Source: Methanosarcina spelaei (GTDB lineage Archaea > Halobacteriota > Methanosarcinia > Methanosarcinales > Methanosarcinaceae). Taken from it: a DNA stretch of 63,784 bases. Made by a program: the position numbers and the translations under genes. Below, in pieces: positions 35,730 through 43,197 of this stretch. The stretch spans positions 1-63,784 of the forward strand of contig NZ_LMVP01000334.1 of the NCBI RefSeq assembly GCF_002287235.1, given 5' to 3'. Numbering within the stretch: the stretch's first letter is position 1; each line of letters begins with the position of its first letter. The notes under the pieces were generated by a model. It made no database searches, was not told where the DNA came from, and was given only the letters and a program-made list of their open reading frames with translations.

Positions 35730-35812
35730 TCTAGTGTCTAGCTATATATTTATGAATAATTAAATCAATTTTATTATAACAACTAAGATATGTACGTTCT
35801 TTACTGTGGGAG

Positions 35813-36178
35813 GTGAAGATAATAGCAAGAGTTTTAAGTGGAGCACTCATAGGTATGGTCTGTACTTTTGTCTTTTATTTCATTCCATTAGTAAACTCCA
35901 TAGCTCCTTTTCTGGGAGGTCTTTTAGGAGGTTATTACGCAGACGGAGGTTCTGGAGAAGGGCTTAAGACCGGAGTTTTAATGACCGTTTTCATGATTAT
36001 TCCGGGTTTTCTTCTTGGAGGAATTCTTGGATCGATACTCAGAGACGCCCCTGTACTTGGAGGACTTATAGCTGCCTCTGCATTTATAGTTACCATTGTC
36101 ATCGTAGCTCATACCGCTGTGATAGGCATAATTGGTTCGGTAATTGGGGCTGTTCTGGCTGAAAGAGGAAAATTTTGA
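35813..36178 (+). CDS. DUF5518-like small membrane protein
   Basis: A 121-residue Gly-rich protein with three or four membrane helices: LSGALIGMVCTFVFYFIPLV, FLGGLLGGYYADGG (the conserved GGLLGGYLA-type hinge), IIPGFLLGGILGSIL, and IVIVAHTAVIGIIGSVIGAV. Function unknown. The GTG at 35813 overlaps the perfect Shine-Dalgarno GGAGGTGA, which therefore cannot serve it. That site is 8 nt before an in-frame ATA (35822), giving M-ARVLSGALIG. I list the canonical GTG. Confidence 0.75.
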   Translation: MKIIARVLSGALIGMVCTFVFYFIPLVNSIAPFLGGLLGGYYADGGSGEGLKTGVLMTVFMIIPGFLLGGILGSILRDAPVLGGLIAASAFIVTIVIVAHTAVIGIIGSVIGAVLAERGKF

Positions 36179-36405
36179 CATTAGGGTCTTACTTCTAAAG
36201 TGAACTTCAGGAATATATAAGATATTAAGAATGTTTGCAAAATAATGTTTATTCAACAGTAAACATCTCTAATCCTGAAGAATATCACTTGTATAAACTT
36301 AAAAGAAAAACAAAAGAAAAACACAATAATTTTGAGTATAGTAAAAACATAGTAGTTTAGAGTATAATGAAAACACAAAAATCTAGATTAAAATACAGAA
36401 ATTTA

Positions 36406-36542
36406 GGTGGTGTGTCAATTTTTCTGTAAAATAATAAATCTTAATAAGTTAGTAGTTGGAGAATCCAACAACAAGAGAACTAAAGTATAATCAGCATACA
36501 AAAACTTTGACTCTATATCTACAGAAAATTCGCTAAACTGCT
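36406..36542 (+). repeat. Miniature inverted-repeat element, copy 3 of 3
   Basis: A 137-bp copy: GGTGGTGTGTCAATTTTTC, then AATAATAAATCTTAATAAG, AGTAGTTGGAGAATCCAAC, and TACAGAAAATTCGCTAAACT. It is closely related to copy 1 at 147-280 in the opposite orientation. It lies in the 880-bp gap between the DUF5518-like and phoU genes. The stretch 36179-36405 before it shows only an AT-rich sequence with a weak GTTTA/TAAAC hairpin near 36246. Confidence 0.75.
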
Positions 36543-36589
36543 AATTTCCCGTTAATTAGTTCTCTTTATTTATATCATCTTTGATTCTC

Positions 36590-36690
36590 GTTAACCATTT
36601 TTTTCTTTATTTTGTTAACCATTTTTTTCCTTTATTTTGTTAACCATTTTTTTCCTTTATTTTGTTAGCCATTTTTTTTCTTTATTTTAA
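36590..36690. repeat. 24-25 bp direct repeat, four copies
   Basis: GTTAACCATTTTTTTCCTTT units start at 36590, 36614, 36639 and 36664. Between them and the phoU promoter (36691-36990) I see only AT-rich sequence. Confidence 0.9.
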
Positions 36691-36990
36691 TCATCTTTTC
36701 AGCAGTTTTTCATACTTCCTTTCTTCCAGTTTGTTCCTTGATTAATTGGTTTTTATTGTTATTCGAAAGTGATTAATATAGTATTTACAGAATTGTTTTG
36801 TACCTATTGTAAGAAAAGAGTTTTACGAGAAAAAATGTCTTTCTAAAAATTGATTTTATATCTACCTTTACAACCGAATTTTTAGCCTAACTCTATGTTT
36901 TTCTATGATTCTGTAATTGATCCTATATACCATAATTAGACACAGCTATCATGTTTTATTTATCATTTTAGTGTTCTATTTCTAAGATAC

Positions 36991-37000
36991 CTTTATATAT
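36991..37000 (+). promoter_or_regulatory. TATA box of the phoU-like gene
   Basis: CTTTATATAT lies about 60 bases upstream of the predicted start at 37058. A transcript would begin near 37023 and include the GGGGGT ribosome site at 37046. Confidence 0.5.
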
Positions 37001-37057
37001 TACTTTTCTCTATATAGTTCTCTTAAGATTAACTAAAATACCCTAGGGGGTTTATTT

Positions 37058-38062
37058 ATTACCAAGGATAAAAGAAAAGTTCAGTTTACCGGAAACTCTA
37101 CCTATATTGTGTCTCTCCCTATAAAATGGGTCCGAGATATAGGGCTTGAGGCCGGTGACACCCTTACGCTCACACCTATGCCTAATAAAACTCTGCTTGT
37201 CTCTTCAAGTGCGGTTTCAAAGGATCATTCCACCCTTAATGCAACCGTTGACTATGTTCACTCCGACAGTGCAGAAAATAATCTCAGGATTCTTATTTCT
37301 CATTATCTTGTAGGCTACGACATTATCAGACTGACTACCAAAAAAGGCTTCAGTGCCTATGACCGTAAGTTTATCAAAGACTCTGTGCGTCAGAAACTGA
37401 TAGGACTTGAACTTATAGAAGAATCTAGGAATGAACTGGTCTTCCAATGCCTTCTGAACTACAATGACCTTCCCCTTGCCCGGGTAATTAGAAACATGTA
37501 TGGGCTTGTGCTTTCCATGCTTGAAGACTCCATGACTGCTCTCAGGGATCACAATGTAGAGATTGCTGAAGATGTCATTCAGAGAGACGACGATGTGGAT
37601 CGCTTTTATCTTCTTGCCGTCCGTCAGCTAAAGGCTTCTATTGAAGATATCGAGCTATCTGAAAAGATTGGAATCCGGCACCCTAGAGAATGCCTGGGAT
37701 ACAGACTTATTACGAAAAGTATCGAGCGTGTGGGAGATCATGCTGTAAAAATTGCAAAAAGTATCCTGAAAATGGGTTCCGGAGTCAGCGCTGATGACCC
37801 TATCTTTAAGATGGCTGAACTCTCCTGCAAGGTTTTTGAAAGCTCAATAGACTCAATGGCTGAGGAAGACCCGCAGGCTATTAATAAAATCGTCGTGGAG
37901 GCCAAGAAAGTTTCCCAATTCGGGGTTTCTTTGGAACCGCAGAATTGTGAAGGTCCAGGCAATATTGAACTTAGCATGATCCTGGAAAGTCTCAGGCGGG
38001 TTTCGGAGTACAGTGCTGATATTGCAGAAGTTGCAATCAACATGAACATTAAAAGAGTTTAA
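37058..38062 (+). CDS. phoU: AbrB-PhoU phosphate uptake regulator with an ATT start
   Basis: A 334-residue archaeal PhoU: an N-terminal SpoVT/AbrB DNA-binding strand-swap domain, then two three-helix PhoU domains with the acidic metal motifs (EDVIQRDDDVDRFYLL near residue 170; IERVGDHAVKIA near 225; YSADIAEVAINM at the end). It should control phosphate uptake or Pst signalling; a pstS-like gene ends this window but is 25 kb away. The nearest ordinary start, GTG 37109, would delete KDKRKVQFTGNSTYI, the conserved AbrB core. In frame upstream there is no ATG, GTG or TTG before a TAA. GGGGGT stands 7 nt before ATT (37058), which I take as the start. Confidence 0.88.
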   Translation: MTKDKRKVQFTGNSTYIVSLPIKWVRDIGLEAGDTLTLTPMPNKTLLVSSSAVSKDHSTLNATVDYVHSDSAENNLRILISHYLVGYDIIRLTTKKGFSAYDRKFIKDSVRQKLIGLELIEESRNELVFQCLLNYNDLPLARVIRNMYGLVLSMLEDSMTALRDHNVEIAEDVIQRDDDVDRFYLLAVRQLKASIEDIELSEKIGIRHPRECLGYRLITKSIERVGDHAVKIAKSILKMGSGVSADDPIFKMAELSCKVFESSIDSMAEEDPQAINKIVVEAKKVSQFGVSLEPQNCEGPGNIELSMILESLRRVSEYSADIAEVAINMNIKRV

Positions 38063-38100
38063 ACCTCAAAGGTTTGGACTTCTACTCTTTTTCTACTTTT
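38061..38100 (+). terminator. Hairpin and T-rich terminator of phoU
   Basis: AAACCT (38061-38066) pairs with AGGTTT (38070-38075), overlapping the stop codon and followed by a long pyrimidine tract. Confidence 0.55.
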
Positions 38101-38290
38101 CTTTACTTCTTTTCTACTTTTCTTTACTTCTTTTCTACTTTTCTTTACTTCTTTTCTACTTTTCTTTACTTCTTTTCTACTTTTCTTTACTTCTTTTCTA
38201 CTTTTCTTTACTTCTTTTCTACTTTTCTTTACTTCTTTTCTACTTTTCTTTACTTCTTTTCTACTTTTCTTTACTTCTTTTCTACTTTTC
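38088..38290. repeat. 21-bp all-pyrimidine tandem repeat with a single A per half
   Basis: About ten units of TTTTCTACTTTTCTTTACTTC separate the convergent 3' ends of phoU and the ABC permease gene; a degenerate pyrimidine tract continues to about 38460. The plus strand is almost free of G over nearly 400 bases. Because 21 is a multiple of three, it also gives a spurious (YFFSTFL)n reading frame. It may act as a multi-site terminator for the plus-strand transcript. Confidence 0.95.
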
Positions 38291-38460
38291 TCTACTCCTT
38301 TTCTCTCCTTTTCTATTTTTCCCTACTCCTTTTTTATTTTTCTCTGCTCCTTTTCTACTTCTTTTCTATTTCTACTTCTATTCCATTTCTAAATTTTTTC
38401 TCTGTTGCTCTTCTATCTCCTTTGTCCATATTCTGCTTCCTTTACTTTCGTTCCTCTTTT

Positions 38461-39189
38461 TCACACGAATGCTTTCCTGAACTGATATGTCCCGAGAAGC
38501 ACCATGATTCCGGCTCCTATAGCAAGGCCTATAAGTCCCTGAACAGGTATCCCTCCTTGAAACAAGATCCTTGTGCTGTCTATTGCATAACTTACCGGAT
38601 TGAGCCTGGCTAGAGCCCTCAACCAGACAGGCATGACATCATAGGGCATGAGTGCACTGCTTGTGAAGAACAAAGGCATGCTGATCATGCTGTTAACAGC
38701 CGCATAGCTGTCATGGTCACTTAAATACAGTCCTATCATAGTTGAAAGAGCAGAAAAAACCACTGAAAATAAAAACAGTGTAAGATATATCAGAAATATA
38801 TGCACAGGGTTCAATATCCTTACTCCAAGAAGAGTAGCTATAAGGAGTATCACAGTTGCCTGCATCAGGCCCCTGACACTGATAAAGAGTATTTTTCCAT
38901 ATAGTATACTTTCCCTTGGAGAGGGCATGGCCATGAACTTATTCAGAAAGCCCAGTATTTTATCAAAAATCATTAGAGAACCGCCCTGCAGGGAGGAGAA
39001 GAGCATAGTCATGACAAGGATTCCGGGAGTGATAAACTCAAGGTAATTTTCCGTAAACTTTGTTGGCAGGGCAAGCCCTACAAATATCAGCCATGCTGCA
39101 GGCATTACAAGAGAAGAAATAACAGTAACCTTTCCTCTTAGCCATTTTACGAGATCCCTCTCAAAATAGTAATATACTGCTCTCATCAT
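38461..39189 (-). CDS. ABC-2 type transporter permease
   Basis: A 242-residue membrane protein of the DrrB/ABC-2 type: six membrane segments, with YFERDLVKWLRGKVTVISSL as the N-terminal cytoplasmic helix and FFTSSALMPYDVMPVWLRAL and LNPVSYAIDSTR as the conserved C-terminal motif. It pairs with the ATPase gene directly upstream (4-bp overlap) to form an exporter. Substrate unknown; it is the last gene of the chelatase/ECF operon. GAGG precedes the ATG. Confidence 0.9.
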   Translation of the reverse strand: MMRAVYYYFERDLVKWLRGKVTVISSLVMPAAWLIFVGLALPTKFTENYLEFITPGILVMTMLFSSLQGGSLMIFDKILGFLNKFMAMPSPRESILYGKILFISVRGLMQATVILLIATLLGVRILNPVHIFLIYLTLFLFSVVFSALSTMIGLYLSDHDSYAAVNSMISMPLFFTSSALMPYDVMPVWLRALARLNPVSYAIDSTRILFQGGIPVQGLIGLAIGAGIMVLLGTYQFRKAFV

Positions 39190-39953
39190 CTTCGCCTCAG
39201 AAGGTTTCTGAACTGTGTTGAGTTAAACCCAGCCTGCTCTTCAGGGGTTTTAACGTTTTCAAGGAAAACATCATTAAGGGAGGCATTTTCTCCTATTGAG
39301 CTTGTAAGGTTTTCAGGAGAGCCAACAACCGCGATATGTCCTTTATCGATAATCGCAACCCTGTTACAGTATTTTTCTGCTTCTTCAAGGTAATGCGTAG
39401 TCATGAAGATGGTCATCCCTTCGGCCTTAAGCATTCTGATATGCTCCCAAATCTTCTTTCTGCCACTCACATCCAGTCCAAGGGTCGGTTCATCCAGAAA
39501 CAAAACCTCCGGCTCGTGTACAAGCGCCTGAGCAAGTTCAAGACGTCTTCTCATTCCTCCGGAGTATGTTGCTACAAGGTCGCCGGCACGATCTGAAAGC
39601 CCCATCATTTCAATCACTTCATCTACCTTTGAACTCCTATTAGGGATGCCGTAGAGTTTTGCATAAAGCTGTACGTTTTCCCTACCTGTGAGTTTTCTGT
39701 CAACTGCCATATCCTGAGGGACATAACTTATCTTTGACCTTACTTTTTTGGACTCTTTTACTATATCGTATCCGCATACTTTTGCAGTACCGCTGCTGGG
39801 TTTTAGTAGAGTTGTAAGCATCATAACTGTCGTACTTTTGCCTGCCCCATTAGGACCAAGAAGGCCAAAGATCTCGTTTTCGATTTCAAGATCCAGATTA
39901 TCCACAGCAACCAGGTTTCCGAAGGATCGGGATAATTTTTTTATTTCTATCAC
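39186..39953 (-). CDS. ABC transporter ATP-binding protein (DrrA type)
   Basis: A 255-residue ATPase. Walker A is GLLGPNGAGKST, the signature is YSGGMRRRLELAQAL, Walker B is VLFLDEPTLGLD, and the switch histidine is in TTHYLEEAEKYC. It energises the adjacent ABC-2 permease. It starts with GTG 6 nt after AGGAGG and overlaps the EcfT-like gene by 4 bp, so the two transporters are translationally linked. Confidence 0.92.
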   Translation of the reverse strand: MIEIKKLSRSFGNLVAVDNLDLEIENEIFGLLGPNGAGKSTTVMMLTTLLKPSSGTAKVCGYDIVKESKKVRSKISYVPQDMAVDRKLTGRENVQLYAKLYGIPNRSSKVDEVIEMMGLSDRAGDLVATYSGGMRRRLELAQALVHEPEVLFLDEPTLGLDVSGRKKIWEHIRMLKAEGMTIFMTTHYLEEAEKYCNRVAIIDKGHIAVVGSPENLTSSIGENASLNDVFLENVKTPEEQAGFNSTQFRNLLRRR

Positions 39954-40843
39954 AGGTATCCTCCTGCAATTGCATAAACAGGCCTTAAACCTGAAGTATA
40001 ATAAATCCCGCTTGTATACATATTGTAAATAAGCTTCATAATCACAACACTTATGGCTGTAAAAACACAGACTGCAACCACTATCTTATCAATGTCCGAA
40101 AACTCTAGTTTTTTAAGAGATGTCCGGTCCGGGTTTGCCCGAAAAGCTCGACTCTGAATCGAGATCGCAAGGGTTCCGGTTCTCCGTACACAGTTTGCAA
40201 GAGTCGGAGTCAATATATTGAGTAATGTTTTTATGATTCCTGACCCGAACTTTGTCGGATTAAATCCTCTGAGCCGCTGAACTGTTATCACGGTAGCTAC
40301 TTCGGTGATTATTATTGGTAAAAATCTTACTGCTGTGATCACCATAAAAGCTACGCTGTAAGGAACCCTGAGTCCGACCAGGCCATTTAACATATCTCTC
40401 GAGTCCGTGGTCCAGCACATCAACAGCCCAAGAGAAAGGATTGAAGCCGATCTAAGTCCCTGAACTGCGCCGTGATGAAATCCTTCCTCATAAACGAACA
40501 GTCCGCCGCCTGTCAACCAGCCCAGAATCGGGAATTCAGGACGGATTATGGTAAAAATAACAGTTCTCGGGAGTTGAGAGTAAAAGAGAGCCTGTGAGTA
40601 AATAGTTCCCCATATCAAAAGTACGAGCAATATAACCAGGGTCTTGATCTTTATTGCCGGCATTTTTGCAAGTACGAATCCTGAGAGTACAGTAAGAAAC
40701 AATAAAAACATTGTTTTCTGGTTATCCAGGGATACAGCGACAAAAACTATGGAAATCAGAATAAGAATCTTAGCTCTTGGGTCTATCCTGTTAATAACTG
40801 TATCCTTAATTGTCGGTTCTGCAATTGATCTAGCACCTATCAT
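39950..40843 (-). CDS. ECF transporter T component (EcfT/CbiQ family)
   Basis: A 297-residue membrane protein with five or six helices. The two coupling-helix motifs that grip the ATPases are QRLRGFNPTKFG (first ARG-type motif) and QSRAFRANPDRTS (second). The N-terminal INRIDPRAKILILI is typical. It forms the energy-coupling module with the fused ATPase encoded upstream and an S component, importing a metal or vitamin. A 250-bp spacer full of repeats separates it from the ATPase gene. A GGGATGAT site precedes the ATG. Confidence 0.88.
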   Translation of the reverse strand: MIGARSIAEPTIKDTVINRIDPRAKILILISIVFVAVSLDNQKTMFLLFLTVLSGFVLAKMPAIKIKTLVILLVLLIWGTIYSQALFYSQLPRTVIFTIIRPEFPILGWLTGGGLFVYEEGFHHGAVQGLRSASILSLGLLMCWTTDSRDMLNGLVGLRVPYSVAFMVITAVRFLPIIITEVATVITVQRLRGFNPTKFGSGIIKTLLNILTPTLANCVRRTGTLAISIQSRAFRANPDRTSLKKLEFSDIDKIVVAVCVFTAISVVIMKLIYNMYTSGIYYTSGLRPVYAIAGGYL

Positions 40844-40892
40844 GCTATCATCCCACGTCCCTTTAATGTTCTTATATCATCCAGTATATCTC

Positions 40893-41107
40893 TTTAATAT
40901 TTTATATCGCACATTTCTCTTCAACACCTTATGTTTCAGTATTTCTCTTTAACACCTTATGTTATCAGCATCTCTCTTCAACACCTTATGTTATTAGCAT
41001 CTCCTTTCAACACCTTATGTTTCAGTATTTCTCTTTAACACCTTATGTTATTAGCATCTCCTTTCAATATCTTACGTTATCCCGCATCTCCCTTCAACAC
41101 TTTATCC
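40893..41107. repeat. 28-29 bp tandem repeat, about seven copies
   Basis: Units around CAACACCTTATGTTATTAGC recur at 40922, 40950, 40979, 41008, 41036, 41065 and 41094. The last unit overlaps the TGA of the EcfA gene. The array is the whole spacer between the ecfA- and ecfT-like genes. Confidence 0.9.
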
Positions 41108-43073
41108 CTTCAGCACTTCTGGAAGTCAGTGTTTTCACAAGTTCTTTAACTGAAAAGGCGTTGATTCCCAGATGATTTGCGATCTCAACAACCGGAGGTT
41201 GGGTAAGCGAGGCCTTTCTGAGGCTTTCAGTGTCTTTTATAACTTCTTTTCCCTTTCCGTCTGCTATGATCTTCCCATCATTCATCACCAGGATTCTTGT
41301 AGCATAAGACATGGCTACCTCAATGTCGTGTGTGCAGAAAATCAGTGTAGAATTATTATTTTTGAAAAAGTCCATCATTTGTTCTATGTTCATTCTATCC
41401 TGCCCTGTTGTGGGTTCATCGAGAAGAATAAGTTCGGGGTTTATGGAAATTACCGAGGCAACGGCTGTTCTGAGTCTCTGTCCCCTGCTCAGTGCCTGGG
41501 GGAGGTCGTACCTGAAAGGAAGAATTGACATGGCTTCAAGAGAATTTTTTACCCTTTCCTCAATATTACTGTACTTTAATTGAACAGGTCCGAATCTTGC
41601 TTCTTCCTCAGCTGAGTCACAGAAGAGCATAAGGTCAGGGTTCTGGAACACAAATCCGACCTTACCTGCAAAGGAATATGGATTCTTGGACCTTGTGTCC
41701 TCTTCAAAAACCTTCACGCTTCCTTTATCTGGTTTGAGAATAGCTGCAAGATGTAAAAGCAGAGTCGATTTTCCCGAACCGTTCGTGCCCATAATCGCGA
41801 CTCTCTCACCTTTATTGATTTCTAGATTTATTCCTTTCAGTACCATTTTGTTTTTCTCGTATCCTGACCATAGGTCCTGGATTGAAACAATAGAACTTCT
41901 ATTGTTTTTACAATCATTGTTTTCATAACCATTGTTTTCAGAGTTGTTATTTTCAGAGTTGTTATTTTCAGAGTTGTTATTTTCAGAGTTGTTATTTTCA
42001 GAGTTGTTATTTTCAGAGTTGTTATTTTCAGAGTTGTTATTTTCAGAGTTGTTATTTTCAGAGTTGTTATTTTCAGAGTTGTTATTTTCAGAGTTGTTAT
42101 TTTCAGAGTTGTTATTTTCAGAGTTGTTATTTTCAGAATTGTTATTTTCAGAATTGTTATTTTCAGTAGAAGGTTTCCTTGAACTGTTCTTGATTACTAC
42201 AGTACTTTTCTCTGGATTCGGAGAGGGCTGAAAAATATTAATATTTTTTCTAAAATCTTCCGTGTCCAGTAAGGCAAGAGCCCCACTGACACTCAAAGGA
42301 CTGGCTTTGATTCCAAGACTATGGCAGAGTTCAACAGGTTCGGGAATCCGAAGTCCAAGTCTGTAAAATACTTCAAGATGATCAAAAGCTTTCGAGGCAG
42401 GTTGATCAAAGACTATCTTTCCTTCGTCCATTATGACAATTCTGTCTACAAAGGGTGCAAGCTCGTGTAGTCTGTGTTCAACTAGCAGAATAGTCGTTTT
42501 CAGTTTCCTGTTGAGTTCTCTTACCGTATTCAGGACTTCATGCGTACCCCTGGGGTCCATCTGGCTTACAGGCTCATCCATAGCAAGGACCTCAGGCGCC
42601 ATTGCAAGCATGCTTGCAATGCAGATTCTCTGTTTCTGTCCTCCGGAAAGTGAATTTGTGGAAGCCAGCCTGTGACCGGACATCCCTACGATTTTCAGGG
42701 CTTCTTCTACCTTTCTATCAATTTCTTTTCGCTCGAAGCAGAGGTTTTCAGGCCCAAAGGCTACTTCATCCTCAACGGTTGTAGAAAAAATCTGATCATC
42801 CGGGTTTTGAAACACAAGGCCTACTTCTTTCGAGATTTCAATCTGGTTTGATTCAGTGGTTTCCATCCCTTTGATTTTCACACTACCTGAAAATATCCCA
42901 CCTGATTCGTGAGGGATGATCCCGTTTAAGGTTTTCAATAAAGTACTTTTTCCACATCCTGTAGGCCCTGTTAGGAGAACAAATTCTCCTTTTTCGACTC
43001 TAAGGTTGATTCCCTTTAAAGTTGGCTCCGATCTTCCAGGATAAGTATACCATAGGTCTTTAATTTCTATCAT
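41094..43073 (-). CDS. ECF transporter fused double ATPase (EcfA-EcfA') with a repeat linker
   Basis: About 659 residues with two complete ABC domains. First: GPTGCGKST, LSGGQKQRICIASML, VLAMDEPVSQMD. Second: GTNGSGKST, LSRGQRLRTAVAS, LILLDEPTTGQD; its signature has Arg for the first Gly. Each resembles an EcfA subunit, so one polypeptide supplies both. Between them is a low-complexity linker of about 15 NNSEN units encoded by a 15-bp DNA repeat (41932-42165). I chose the start at MIEIKDLWYTYPG (43073, GGTTGTGG upstream); the longer frame to 43142 adds a Cys-rich stretch unlike the family. Works with the EcfT at 39950 and probably the S component at 43198. Confidence 0.9.
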   Translation of the reverse strand: MIEIKDLWYTYPGRSEPTLKGINLRVEKGEFVLLTGPTGCGKSTLLKTLNGIIPHESGGIFSGSVKIKGMETTESNQIEISKEVGLVFQNPDDQIFSTTVEDEVAFGPENLCFERKEIDRKVEEALKIVGMSGHRLASTNSLSGGQKQRICIASMLAMAPEVLAMDEPVSQMDPRGTHEVLNTVRELNRKLKTTILLVEHRLHELAPFVDRIVIMDEGKIVFDQPASKAFDHLEVFYRLGLRIPEPVELCHSLGIKASPLSVSGALALLDTEDFRKNINIFQPSPNPEKSTVVIKNSSRKPSTENNNSENNNSENNNSENNNSENNNSENNNSENNNSENNNSENNNSENNNSENNNSENNNSENNNSENNNSENNNSENNGYENNDCKNNRSSIVSIQDLWSGYEKNKMVLKGINLEINKGERVAIMGTNGSGKSTLLLHLAAILKPDKGSVKVFEEDTRSKNPYSFAGKVGFVFQNPDLMLFCDSAEEEARFGPVQLKYSNIEERVKNSLEAMSILPFRYDLPQALSRGQRLRTAVASVISINPELILLDEPTTGQDRMNIEQMMDFFKNNNSTLIFCTHDIEVAMSYATRILVMNDGKIIADGKGKEVIKDTESLRKASLTQPPVVEIANHLGINAFSVKELVKTLTSRSAEGIKC

Positions 43074-43197
43074 TATACCACAACCGCAAACCACAACCTT
43101 TTCAAAAAAAGGTTTGATCGAAAGCTTCTGGCAGCGATGCAAACCTTTCCGAGGGAAAGCTTGACCAAAGGCCAGAAAAGTCTGACTAAAGTTCTCG

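Noticed and set aside
38074..38613. Plus-strand 179-codon frame of YFFSTFL repeats
   Set aside because: It is the translation of a 21-bp pyrimidine repeat and overlaps the real permease gene; no ribosome site or domain.
41932..42231. Plus-strand LFSEL repeat frame
   Set aside because: It is the antisense of the EcfA linker repeat.
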